In this document: in pieces, positions 53,607 through 64,000 of the stretch | How the letters are laid out: the number at the start of each line of letters is the position of its first letter | How positions within the stretch are numbered: position 1 is the stretch's first letter | Assembly (NCBI GenBank): GCA_013399895.1 | Contig: VXBA01005378.1 | Location: forward strand, 24,075 to 88,074 | Source: Serilophus lunatus | Taxonomy: Eukaryota > Chordata > Aves > Passeriformes > Eurylaimidae | Length of the DNA stretch: 64,000 nt | Direction: 5' to 3' | Program-made: the position numbers and the translations under genes | Notes under the pieces: generated by a model | Database searches by the model: none | What the model saw: only the letters and a program-made list of their open reading frames with translations | Told to the model about the DNA's origin: nothing

Positions 53607-54498
53607 CTGCAAAAGCCAAAGAAAACAAGTATCAGATCCATGTTATTTTCCCATCAGGATCAATATATGCTCTGACCAGCACAAATAAGGAAAGTGATGA
53701 TTTTTTTTTTAAGTCAGACAGCATACATGTGAAATACATCTGCAGCTGCTTTGCTATTGTTGGTAGTTACCTGATATTTTCTTCAGTTCTTCATGTAACT
53801 GAACATCAGAGCTCACAAAAAATCACCAAAACAAAATCAATGAAAGAAACATATTTTATATTTTACAGTCTGCTTTGGTAAAAATAACCTTAAATACGAG
53901 AAGTAACAGAACAATTTGTTGGAGATGCATTCCCCATTGAGATGCCCAATACACAATGTACAAATGTGTACAAATGCTGGCCAATCTATTTTAATTTCTT
54001 ACGTTATTGATTCAGTATGTTTTTGTACAAAGCAGCTACAGCAGCACAATCAAACTAGAAAAAAGTCTTCAAACATCATCATATCCAATGTTTTCTTCTT
54101 CAGGAGGAAAACAAGCCATTATTTTAAAATGGTGCAAGTGCTCCAAGAAAGAGAAACATCACATTTCAGTGTATCCACAGTTGTGAGGCCCAGCAATAGG
54201 ATAATAATGAAGTCCATAGACTGAAGGTCTGATTGTTCTGTCTACAGAAACAGAATAGTTCTTTCACTACTGACACACATATGGCAGAATGGGGAAAGCT
54301 GACCACAAGTGTTCTTCCTCCCTCTCAGAATCTGTATCCCATTTAGTTGAAATGAAGGGATTTTTGGTTTGTAAAGCATTTGTTCCATCACTAATGCATG
54401 CTGACAAGAAGGAAGAACTCTTTCTGCCTCTGAACAGACACAAGAAGCTCATAAAGTACTAAGAAAACTAAAAAAAAATCCTGTATTTTAAAACTTGC
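53607..54498 (-). other. Intron B-C (0.9 kb), GC-AG type
   Basis: Bounded by gcaagt at the donor and ttttgcag at the acceptor. No repeats recognised inside. Confidence 0.85.
54493..54498 (-). other. GC-type 5' splice site of intron B-C
   Basis: Exon B ends CAG and the intron begins gcaagt, the classic strong form of a GC donor that compensates for the non-GT dinucleotide. Using it joins VVSQ to EMQENVKK in phase 0. The only nearby GT (intron gttttaaa, four bases further in) would leave one extra base and shift exon C out of its clearly correct frame. Confidence 0.85.
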
Positions 54499-54723
54499 CT
54501 GCGACACAACTGTGGTTCCAGGCACAGGAGAGCTGGGGATGACCAGGGGCTGTGCTGGGACTTGTGCTGCTGTGTGAGGGGGCAGTGGCAGCCGAGGCTG
54601 ACCCTGGCCTTGTGCTGCTCCTTGACTCTGGCCTCCACTGAGCACTGCAGGCTGAGAAGCTGAAGTTCCAGTTGCCACTGTTGTCTTGAACAAATTTTGA
54701 GCACTTGTCGTAGCTACCGATAC
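54499..54723 (-). CDS. TAF4B: TAF4B exon B: Gln/Gly/Pro-rich segment
   Basis: This 225-nt exon (75 codons, phase 0-0, product codons 45-119) has acceptor gttaatag and a GC donor, CAG|gcaagt. It encodes a flexible segment that starts VSVATTSAQNLFKTT, passes through a Gly/Gln-rich patch (GGQSQGAAQGQGQ) and a Pro-rich patch, and ends PGTTVVSQ. It sits directly before the TAFH domain, where TAF4-family proteins carry Q/P/T/V-rich activator-contact regions. No catalytic or structured motif is visible. Phase agreement with exons on both sides supports it strongly. Confidence 0.85.
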
Positions 54724-55674
54724 CTATTAACATTTTATATGGAAAAAACAGGTAATTGTCGTCTTTTAATTCTTTTACTCAACCACCAAGTTCCTGAAAG
54801 GAAAAATTTGTTTCCTTTGAAATACAGCCTTACTGACAAAATAAAACCATTGACTTCACTTATTATAACTTTACTTTTGTCATCCTTTCCTGAACGGTGC
54901 AAGTCCTCATTTAAAGTTCCTTTTGTTAAAAAATAAATGTACTATCAAAAAATTAGTTGCTATCACCTACTCTTTAAGATCACCATGATGGTGCAATTTC
55001 TGTAACTCAGCTTTCTGTAAACTTAGTATGAACAAGCCCATTCCCAGTGGTCTGTGGCCCTGCCATCAGGTTTACAACTATCCATACGACTCTCTGTACA
55101 GTGACAGATCACACAAATGCACTGAGCCAGCTGCAGATACACTTTTGCACCACTGCACAGCCCTGGTGAACAGAACTGTCCTGGGCCAGCTGGGCCGATG
55201 CAGACTCCACCCCAGTGCAGCATGTCCACCACTGAAACAGTACCTACCACTCCAGCTAATTGGAATATTTCTTTAAAAAAACTTCCCCTACCCTCAAATT
55301 TGTTAGTGTCCAGGAAACAGCGGACAAGAAGATCTAGGCTGCCCCTCAGCACCTGCATAACACAGTCTGACTATACATTCATTACTGATTTCTGGGATTA
55401 CATTTGAAAGATATGAACATGAAAATCCCTTTCAAAAAAAACCCCATGTAAATCATAGAATCACAGAATGGTCTGGGTGAGAAGGGGCCTTAAAGCTCAT
55501 CCATTCCCACCTCTGCCACAGGCAAGGACACCTCCCACTATCCCAGGTGGCTCCAACCTGGCCTGGGACACTCCCAGGGATGGGGCCTCCCCACCCTCCC
55601 AGGGGACAATTTCTTCACCCACCGAAGTGAAATGTCCCCTCTCCCCCCCGCCCGCCCCTGCTGCGTGCCCTCAC
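54724..55674 (-). other. Intron A-B (0.95 kb)
   Basis: Carries a CR1 3' end at 55452-55625, close to the exon A donor. The part at 54730-55440 shows no recognisable feature. Confidence 0.85.
55452..55625 (-). mobile_element. CR1 LINE 3' end, minus orientation, beside exon A
   Basis: Plus strand begins with the CR1 terminal octamers (atcatagaatcacagaatgg), then cctcccactatcccaggtgg, ctccaacctggcctgggaca and ggcctccccaccctcccagg, all collinear with the 30.8-kb copy. It is in the same orientation as TAF4B. Its 5' truncation point lies roughly 50 bp from the exon A donor. Confidence 0.95.
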
Positions 55675-55806
55675 CGTGGTGTGTGCCAGCACGGCCCCCC
55701 CGGGCAGCGTGGCCGTGGCCCCCGCGGGCGCGGCCGGAGGCTGAACCACCTTGGCTTGCACCGGCAGCCCCAGGCGCACCGTGGACGTGCCCACGGGAGT
55801 CGGCTG
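55675..55806 (-). CDS. TAF4B: TAF4B exon A: Ala/Pro/Val-rich N-terminal segment
   Basis: This 132-nt exon (44 codons, phase 0-0) has acceptor tttgttag and donor ACG|gtgagg. It encodes a low-complexity activation-type segment beginning QPTPVGTSTVRLG and ending GAVLAHTT, codons 1-44 of the visible product. Such Ala/Pro/Val/Thr-rich stretches are typical of the poorly conserved N-terminal half of TAF4-family proteins, so homology alone does not prove it. The case rests on splice sites, an open frame and phase match to the next exon. It is strikingly CpG-rich, with about 16 CpGs and a run of seven G, compared with the AT-rich surroundings. Its donor lies only about 50 bp from a CR1 element. Confidence 0.75.
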
Positions 55807-57311
55807 CTAACAAAGGAAAAACAAGCATTTCATTCCTGTTTCCTCTCCTTAGGAACTTATCTCCAAGACTCTTTAATAACAGTGATTACAAAACCAATAA
55901 TTTCTAATGCCACAAAAAAAAAAGTCAAAAGCAGTAAAGTGTTTTTAAATATATATTCACGAATAATGGAAATATTAGCTTTCTTATGTTCACGGACGGG
56001 TTTGCAATATCCCTCCTAAAAGCTATTACTCGTGCAGCTATATGGAAAAGATTAGAAAAAACCGGTCTGACCTGCAAAGAATTGATGTTACATTGATGCA
56101 TTAGTTCAGTTGCAGTATTTACATGTCAGTATTCATCTATAATTGAGTTCATCACTGCCAGTAACATATTGGTCCTCTTGCTATTTACTGTCCTGTTCTA
56201 GGGCTTTTTTTAAAGAAAATTAATATGGAGAGAAAGTTCAGAGAGCAGAACAACACCTTTAAAATAATTCCAGATTGAATTATATAGAAACTAACTTGCA
56301 CAGAGATGAAGTTGAAGCTCTTGGAGAACACACAACCTGTGACCAGACAGCAACTGGAATGGGAAGTGCAGACAAAGGAAAATGACTGACTGCAGCAGCA
56401 TCCTCTACAACTCAGGAAACTGATCTCACGCAGCGAGCATATTAATTATTTTCATAATTTATTTGAATCGTGAGACTGAAATTTCTTGCCAAGATATATG
56501 AGCACAAGATTTAGGAATAAAAAAATGTCTCCAGAAAAGCTGCTATTTAATTCCACAGGAATGTAACTACCTTTATGATATAAATACATCACAAAATATG
56601 GCAACAATGACAAAATGAGAACCACTCATTATTAAACATGGAGGCCACACTGCCTCTTAGAACTTGCAATTTATTAAGACTTGCATTCAAAAGCACACTT
56701 AGAAAAGACAAATTTTCTAAGTGAATAGAGTAATAAATCATGGACAACATTGTTTCTCACAAGATAAAATTAATTCTCCTTGATTTACATTTTAATTTAT
56801 CTGTCTCTATAATTAATATTTTTATAAAGAACTGCTTATTTTAGATTCTTACATTGCCTAATAAACCTACATAAAATACTTCTTCAAAGAACATCCAGTA
56901 CAGTCTAAGAGATCTCCAAAAGGAACAGAGGCCCAGGCAGGCATTCAAAGCCCCAAGCAGTCCTTACAAATCAGTCCAGCAACATCCTCTACTGGTTATC
57001 AATCTTCTGTACTTGGGGAAAAAAGGGAGGAAAAAACCAAATCAAATAAATCTACCTGACATCTGAACTAAACCTTTTTTTCTGTTTGTTTGTAAAGCTT
57101 TCAAGATTTTTAACATCTTGACTAAGGTTGCCTTCCACACTGAGACAGCCTAGAGACAATAAACAGCATGGCAAAGAGATAGAATTGTCTGGTTTTTTGG
57201 AAGGACCATATTAGCTTTTTTTGTTTTAAATACCTTGCACCTCTTTTCTCTTCTGTAAAAATGACCACTTGCTTTTATTTTAAAATACTGGTTGAATGAA
57301 ATTATATTTAC

Positions 57312-57383
57312 CTGATGAATGTTTGCCTTTGAATCATAAAGATTATGTATCTTGTTCATTAGCTTATAATCAGTGTTTCCAAC
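57312..57383 (-). other. Candidate extra in-frame exon upstream of exon A
   Basis: On the gene strand a 72-nt open stretch (24 codons) is flanked by an acceptor, gctgtattttcag, and a donor, CAG|gtaaat. It is phase 0-0, so it would join exon A without shifting the frame. It encodes VGNTDYKLMNKIHNLY followed by DSKANIHQ. It does not resemble any TAF4-family segment I know and is AT-rich, unlike exon A. It could be an alternative exon, a pseudo-exon, or chance. Confidence 0.2.
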
Positions 57384-59487
57384 CTGAAAATACAGCACAC
57401 TTGTGACACCCACCCCTTCTTATCAGTACACTGCTTCCAGAGGTGAGGATCTACAAAACAAGCAGATAACCAGGGACACTTCTGGCAGCTACTCAGTGCC
57501 AGGCCAGATCTGCAGCCAGAAAGCCACAGATACACAGGGAGAATGCAAGCCAGAGAGTTTTTTCTCAGCTAATAAATGCCCACAATTCCTCACAGGAACA
57601 TATTTGAAAATAAAACTGCAAAGAATAAAAAAATAAAACTTCGCTGTCACAGTATTATTCAACTAATCATGTGTTCCACTGTCCAGACCACAGCAAACTG
57701 TGCAATTTGAAGGTTAAATTCACCCTAGACTTTAAAAATCAATGGTGACAAAAGCCTTTGATACAAAATGGCAGTAAAGCCACATTAATATGTGTTGAAT
57801 ATGAAGAAAAAGCCTCACTCCCAAAGAACCGCAAACAAAGTAATGCAGTAGTTTACTAATGTGGTTCCAAAATTCCTAAGGGTTAAAAGGTAAGTATGAA
57901 ACAAGGGGATGAGAAACTTCACAAGGAACTAGCCTGGAGAAATTCTCAAGTATCATGGAAGTGACCTTCAAATGATTGCTACAAGTTGGCAGAAGACACT
58001 CTAAAGACTCCCAACACAAATACTTCAAGAACTGGTAAATATATAGAAACAAAAAGCTGTATTTTCTATGAAAGGAAAGCTGTAAACAGATCTCATGAGG
58101 AATCCATTAAAAAGAAAACAAAAATTATCAACACTGTATAAAAAAAAAATCATAACCCAATGTGTCAAGCTCCTACTGGAACAATCTAAGAATTTATGAT
58201 GTTCCTTCAAGAAAAACTGCTGAGGTTTGCTACAATTCTATTAAATTCTGAAATTACCAAGAAAGTCAGAAAGAAACACATTTTCAAATGTAAATGTTAT
58301 TTTTTATTAGACACATACTACACTCCTGCTCTGTACTCAGACATTAAGAGGCAGGAAACCAGGCCATGCATGAACCCAGTCTATAACCCATTCCCAGCCT
58401 GTTCCACGCAGACCTGAGCTGCCCACAGAGGGCAGGAGCTGCAAGGGCAGGACAGCACGTCCCTTTCTGAGGACAGAAGGATTCCAGAAGGGACCTGGTT
58501 CCCCCCTGGCCAGCCTGGAGGGAGGAGTGTCCAAGGTCTGTTCTGCTCTCCCAGATCCCACAGGGAGCAGGGTCAGGGTGCAACAGGCACCACACAGGCA
58601 GGCACAGCACACTAGGGTTGGTCACAGTGGGGAAACACCCTGTGTCCTGTAAATTCACCCCCTGAATAGCATCTTCCCTTTGCTTCTCCCCAGAGCTCTG
58701 GACACACAGATAGTTCAGGAGCAAATCCATTGTACCTGCCATGCACAAACAAGCTGCCTCTACTTCAAGGAATATACAAGGCTGCATTTGAAAAAGCAAA
58801 TCACTTGAATATTGAGAAAATAGTCAAAATAGCCAAAGATGATTTGTCACTGCCAAGGCAGGATTACACCAATTTTAAAGATTGCACTGCACATTCACAG
58901 CTTTATCAAATGATGACAATTTAAACTGCCACAGGTTAGGATGTAAATCCTTGGAAACAGGTCTGTGATATACTTGTGTTTTGCACTATAGAACCACCTA
59001 TCGAGGAACTCTCCAGGTACCAGCAGCAGTCTCTGCTCTACAAAGCAGAGCTCGCTTTTGACAAGTAAGTTGCATTTATTTTTCATGAGCAGTCCTGTCA
59101 AACTTGGGCACTATCAACCACAAAAGGAAGAAAGAAAATACCCCAACAGCATTTGAACAAACATTAACACAAAAGCAGGGCCAAGTTTATCACAATACAC
59201 ATCATGACACCTCTTTAGGTGTCTTCCCTAAGTGTTATGCAAAACTCAATTTTCACAGAATATGACCATAAAGTTTAGATTTAAATTTGAAAAATCCGAA
59301 ATGAAATTCAATTTTATTACTAATCATTTATGCAGAAGATTTTTTATAAACAAAATAGGCCATGCTAAGATGCCATCTGAGATGTCTCAAACTATCAAAG
59401 ACGGTTTAAAGAGAGAAAAAGTGAGATTGCAGACACTGCAGAAGCATAAGAAAAAGGTCAAATCTGAGAGCTCACTTGCAGCCAGGT

Positions 59488-60508
59488 TTGAGGGTCGAGA
59501 GGGCTACAGGGGTGGCTTCTGTGAGAAGGGGCCAGAAACTCCCCCCATGCCCAGCAGAGCCAATTCCAGCAGCTCCAGGACTGGCCAAGGCCCAGCCCAG
59601 CAGAGATGGTGGTGCTGCCTCAGGGACAACACTGAAAAAGGGGGAAATCCCTGTGGAATTCAGCTGGGCAAGAGGAGCAGGAATATGTGAGAGGAGCAGC
59701 CCTGCAGCCCCCAGGGCAGGGCAGGAGGGGCAGCCCCAGGGGCAGCCCATGGAGAGGCAGCTGTGCCCCTGCAGCCCATGGGGGTCCAGGATGGATCAGA
59801 GCCCCCCTGGAGCAGGGGGTGCCCAGAGGGGGCTGTGACCCCATGGGAAGCCCAGGGGGGAGCAGCTCCTGCCAGGATTTGTGGCCCCATGGAGAGAGGA
59901 GCCCACAGTGGAGCAGATTTACTGGCAGGAACTGTGTCTCCATGGGGGAATCCACTGGAGCAGCCTGTTCCTGAAAGACTGACCCCAGGGAAGGGACTCA
60001 GGCTGGAGCAGTTCCTGAAGGATTGCAACTCATGGGAAGGACTCACTTTGAGAATTTCATGTTGGACTGTCTCCCATGGGAGTGACCCCACACCAGAGCC
60101 CAGGAAGAGGGTGAGGAGTCCTCCCAGGGAGGGGGAAGGAGCAGCAGAGACAACAGAGGATGAACTGACCACAGCCCCCCTTCCACATCCCCTGCACTGC
60201 TGGGGGAGGAGGTGGAGAAAGTTGAGATTAAAGATAAGCCCAGAAGGAAGGAGTGAAGAGAAGGTGCTTTAAGATTTAGTTTTTCTTTATTATTATTCTA
60301 AAATTATTTGATTGGTAATAAACTGATTTCCCCCGGTCAAGCCTGTTTTGCTGTGTCAGTACCTGGTGACTGATCTCTCCCTGTCCTTATCTCCACCTAC
60401 TAATGTTTCATTATATTTTCTCTCCCCATCCAGCTGAGAATGCAGTGGCAGAGCAGCTTTGGTGGGCACCTGACATCCAGCCAGAGTCAGGCCCCACATC
60501 ATTTTAGG
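59488..60508 (+). mobile_element. Solo LTR of an avian endogenous retrovirus
   Basis: About 1 kb of GC-rich sequence with repeated ctggagcag and cccatgg words. An A/T-rich downstream part contains ttgattggtaataaactgat (polyadenylation-type AATAAA at about 60318). The end is ctttggtgggcacctgacat ... ccccacatca. From memory this matches a very common LTR of Neoaves, especially passerines; exact family name uncertain. No internal retroviral genes flank it, so it is a solo LTR, antisense to TAF4B. The frames over it (up to 170 codons on both strands) are not proteins. Exact ends are approximate because I could not identify a clear target duplication. Confidence 0.75.
60319..60324 (+). terminator. 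Polyadenylation-type signal inside the LTR
   Basis: AATAAA in ggtaataaactg, followed by a gtctgttttgctgtgt-like GT-rich stretch about 30 bp on. It would act on plus-strand transcripts only, opposite to TAF4B. Confidence 0.4.
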
Positions 60509-63500
60509 GTAACTAACTCACACCACCTTTCTCACAGGCATGGTTGGTACCCCTAACTGTTATTAAGGTACTGTAACACTCACCATTAGAAAACCGTCTT
60601 CTGATACCTAAAAATTGTGACAAAAATGTTTGAAGAGTTCATGGAGAAACTTCTCATGCTTACTGACTGCCTCTCAAACCCTCTGGTCATGCTTCATCTG
60701 GAACATGCACTTAAATGGCACGTGCAGAGCAATTTTTTGTCAGATTTTTTTTCACTCTGGTAAAAATTTAGTGAAATTGAGGCAAAGTATTAACTCTTCA
60801 ACAACGTGATGTTTGCACACGATTCTAGAAAATGACCAGAAGCAGAATCTTCAGCAAGTCAGACAACAGAGACAGAAACTTCACTGCCACCAGAGTATCA
60901 CTGGTCAGAGATCAGGTGTTGGTGTGTTCCTCATGTGTGTGATGCCCCTTTTGGGACAACAAGGCTGGGAGACACAGGACTGGCAGAGGTGCTTGGGGCC
61001 ACCAAAGAAAATCTTCAGAAACCAGGGATTCCAAGCCCCAAACCCCTGTTGCTGAAGCAGATACTTAACAAAGTACTTCCTCACACTCCAGCAAAGTGTC
61101 TGACACATCTGTAATCATGAGGTTTTATTCAAAGAATCTGATGGATAAAAAAGAGTGGAATTTTGGCACAACAGTTAGATTCTACCCCTGCCTCAAGTGC
61201 TTAGTGCTGCCTGCAAACACAGATAATCCACAGTCATTGATATTCACGCAATATATTTATGAGTGCCCAACCTGACACATGGAGTTTGTGACCAAGAGTG
61301 GGCAGGGCTGCAACTGAAAACAATGAAGCCAAACTGGGCACAAAAACATAACCAGCGTTTTCAATTTAATATTTAAAATAGAGACAATTAGGCTCAATTT
61401 CCTACTTGTATAAAGAGGTTAATAATCCCCTTAACTGCATTATTGGGAAAGTTGTTGTAGGGATAAGCTCCACAAAAAACCTGCCTGGTTATTAATTCCC
61501 ACAGCAGAGGGGGGCTTAGTGTGCAGCAAGCGAGCCTGAAGCAATCCACTGAACAGTGGAGAAAAGGTATTACATAATTCTTCATTAATTAAGACTGTCC
61601 AGCCTACACACTGTAGAAATTAAAAATAACAGTAGTATGTGCACATGCATTAAGCTGCATGACCACATGGGAGCCCCTGTTAAGATTGCTCAGGAACATT
61701 CTTTACAGCATTTCCTAATCTTTGCATGTTTAACTTCCCAGCCTTCCCAACATTTGAGTGTTTTCTAACTTTTAAAATAACCTTAATGCTATAAAAATGT
61801 AAACAGCACAATCTGTAAGTACTGGAAACTTAATGTCTGCTTATACAGAAAAAACACAAACACTCACCATGAGGGAAAGGAAGGAAAAGTTTTGTGGTTA
61901 AAGCACAGTTCTTACTCTCCCTGACCTTCCAACCCACCTGCCCTGCTGCCAACAAATGTACTCTCCACAGCACTGCAAAGCCCAAAAAACCCACTTCCAC
62001 AAAACAAGTAACACAGAACATCTTATTTAATAATAATGGTAATCCATCTTAGGCAGCAACAAAGATTTATCTATTTGCTTAAAAATTCTACAAATAGTAA
62101 AACAAACATTTGTCAGAAAAGGAGAGTGTGACAAACACTGAGAAAAACGGGAATCAATAAAAATGAGAAAAAAAATCACCAAACCAAGAAGCTGCCATAA
62201 AAATATAAAGAGTGCTAAGAGCCAGGCACAGTGTGTTCCCAGAACCACCTCAGGTCTGACAGGACCTGCTTCAGCAACTGCTCTCACCTCACATGTGGCA
62301 GCAAAGCCTGAGCTGGGGCTGCCTGCACTGAGAGCCCTTCACAGCAAAACCAAGGGCACTTCCAGAGCAGGAGTTGCACCACTTGGCACAACATCAAAAA
62401 AGGGCTTTTTCTTTCATTTTAGAAAAGTGTAACTTAACTGACAGTGAATATTTAAACACAGAAAACAAACCAGAAAAGTTCATTATATAAACTTCAAGTT
62501 ATGAAGAGTAGAAGTTAGAAAAATGCCTGAAGCATAAAAAGAAACAAAGCTACAAAAGAACTGTGATTTTCTTAAAAATCCATACCTATATATTGATTGG
62601 ACTGTTCAGGCAATGGCAACAAAACTCAGCTGATGGGTTATCATCTTAGAAGCAGAAGAGTTGTTAAGTAGCCCACTTGAATGCCTAAATATCTAAATAC
62701 TAAACCATCAAATCACACATAATCTTAACTTTTCTGATCACTAAAGATGTAAAAAGAAACTTAATATTGGAAAACACATTTTGAATCAAACTTGAAACAA
62801 AAACATCCGTAAACTCTGAAACCAAATCATTTTCAGCAGCACTATTTCACCTGATTTATAAATTCCAACAACAGATAGTCTGAAATAAAATATTATGGGC
62901 CAGGCTAACATTGGTCTTTCCTGTATAATATTTATTTCATATTCTTAGTCTACAGCAGCACTTTAATTTTGTATCTAACAGAAAATAATTTCAATTAAAA
63001 ATAATTTGAAACAAGTAACTTATTTTTTGCTATTTGGTTATTAATGTAAACCCATCTGGGTATTAAGATACTGAAAAGCAGCGGAAAAAAATGTATCAAG
63101 GGCAAGAAAAGTCATAAATTGTACAGCTGTAAAAGGCAGATAAACCAAAGAAACGCAGCAAAGGAAAACTAGATGGCAGCACCTCCCTGCTTTTCACAGC
63201 TTCACAAGTACAACATTCAAAACAAGATAGAGGCAAAAATTTAATGCAATCTGATGGTCAGTTTTAAGAGACTTTCTGAATCTCTGAAGAACACAGTAAT
63301 GCAAACAAGGCTGTACCACTCCAGCTGCCCGTAATACAAGAAAACAGAATAAATTTTTTTTATAAAATAAGTTGTAATTTGATTGAACTTCAGTTACTTT
63401 CCCAAAAATCCTGTATCTTAACTAATATCCTACAGCAGATTAACCATTTTTTAATATTCAGCTAAAATTAGTGTCAACCAAAAAGTAAAATGAGACTAAA

Positions 63501-63862
63501 ATCACAAAGAGAAAATAAGTTAAAATTATGCACAGCTAAGACAAACCAAAGTTTGCTTTAAGCACTCAAATATTTATTTCATTAAACATGTTTTTAGAAG
63601 AAGCACATTCACACACTCATGGTATGACAAAGTTGCACTTTTTAATGCATCAAAAGATTATTACAGTACTCATGGAAGACCAAGTACTTCCATGTAAACC
63701 CTGAGATACCAATTTACAAAAGACGAGTCTCTCTTAGCTGCACTAATAAGATGAATTTACATTCAAATGATGAAAAATGGCTTTAATGTATCTGATATTT
63801 TGCAGTAATTTTTTCCTAAACAAAATACCCAAGAAAAACTGCAGCTAGGAGTAGTTAATACC

Positions 63863-64000
63863 ATGGAATTGTAGATTGGTTTAGGTTGGGTGTTGGGGTT
63901 TGAGGGGTGCTGGGGTCTCTTTTGGGGTTGTCGGGGGGGGCCTTCAGGTCTCGGGGTGGTCTTGGGGGGGGGGACGGTCCTTGGGGGTTGGGGGGCATGT
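63863..64000. repeat. G/T-rich low-complexity end after a CR1-like terminus
   Basis: The text ccatggaattgtagattggtttaggttgg resembles, in spaced form, a decayed minus-orientation CR1 terminus. It then turns into G-run-rich sequence with runs of 8 to 10 G to the window edge. It could be a G-quadruplex-prone repeat or error-laden sequence at a contig end. Confidence 0.5.

Larger units (their letters stand above)
144..55806 (-). other. TAF4B: TAF4B transcription unit, partial (11 internal exons)
   Basis: Eleven minus-strand exons with AG acceptors and GT donors (one GC donor) join in compatible phases (0-0 for the first five, then 0-1, 1-2, 2-1, 1-0, 0-0, 0-0) to give 511 codons without a stop. 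TAF4B is a TFIID scaffold subunit that pairs with TAF12 through a histone fold; in mammals it is enriched in gonads and needed for germ-cell development. The choice of TAF4B over TAF4 rests on residues I recall as TAF4B-like: LLDAKI, EEFT, ELKSSPQP and FLKKS in TAFH, IQSCKDEPFL, QHRM and LLKAAK near the C-terminus. Some stretches (QKNKL..PGGGSFR, DVRAQLKFFEQL, RKDEQEREIL) look more like TAF4. The AT-rich setting also fits a macrochromosomal gene. First and last exons are outside the window. Confidence 0.85.
55807..64000 (-). other. Intron upstream of exon A, running to the window edge
   Basis: At least 8.2 kb of presumed intron. It holds the candidate exon at 57312-57383, a solo LTR at about 59488-60508 and a G-rich low-complexity end from 63863. 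A GC-rich block at about 58370-58620 has long minus frames but no recognisable protein. I find no further TAF4B exon that I can support and no promoter. Confidence 0.7.

Noticed and set aside
59472..60272. Several frames of 92-170 codons on both strands
   Set aside because: They lie in the GC-rich solo LTR, overlap in every frame and do not resemble retroviral or host proteins.
1..64000. CRISPR arrays, operons, phage or plasmid functions, tRNA and rRNA genes
   Set aside because: None seen. The sequence is a vertebrate intron-exon landscape.

Overview
The window looks like 64 kb of a bird macrochromosome. It is AT-rich and intron-dominated, and it carries CR1 LINE fragments plus an LTR of a type I associate with neoavian, especially passerine, genomes. 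It holds one recognisable protein-coding gene, on the minus strand: the central and C-terminal part of TAF4B, the gonad-enriched paralogue of the TFIID subunit TAF4. I see no prokaryotic features, RNA genes or second gene.

Eleven coding exons, read right to left from 55806 to 144, have consistent splice phases. They join into 511 codons without a stop. Running order: an Ala/Pro/Val-rich N-terminal exon (55675-55806); a Gln/Gly/Pro-rich exon (54499-54723); three exons carrying the TAFH/NHR1 domain (53484-53606, 52090-52179, 50094-50351, the last continuing into a Ser/Thr/Gln-rich linker); two linker exons (40678-40783, 36346-36460); then four exons of the conserved C-terminal region (29222-29391, 11418-11548, 9400-9525, 144-200), which contains the TAF12-binding histone fold and a basic coiled stretch. 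The true N-terminus and promoter lie to the right of the window, and the last exons and 3' UTR lie to the left. One intron (53607-54498) uses a GC donor instead of GT, and phase consistency supports it.

The rest is intron. Notable content: two CR1 3' ends in minus orientation (30788-31185, 55452-55625); older CR1 pieces in plus orientation (13930-14745, with a recognisable reverse-transcriptase motif, and 43729-43915); a 1-kb solo LTR in plus orientation (about 59488-60508); a 49-bp minisatellite (12723-12975); a three-copy degenerate repeat of about 120-130 bp (27554-27870); a nearly complete 126-bp fold-back palindrome (45421-45546); and a G-rich low-complexity end (63863-64000). Almost all open frames other than the exons are explained by these repeats or by chance. 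The most interesting items are the GC-AG intron, the fold-back element and a possible extra in-frame exon at 57312-57383. I found no new multi-gene system.
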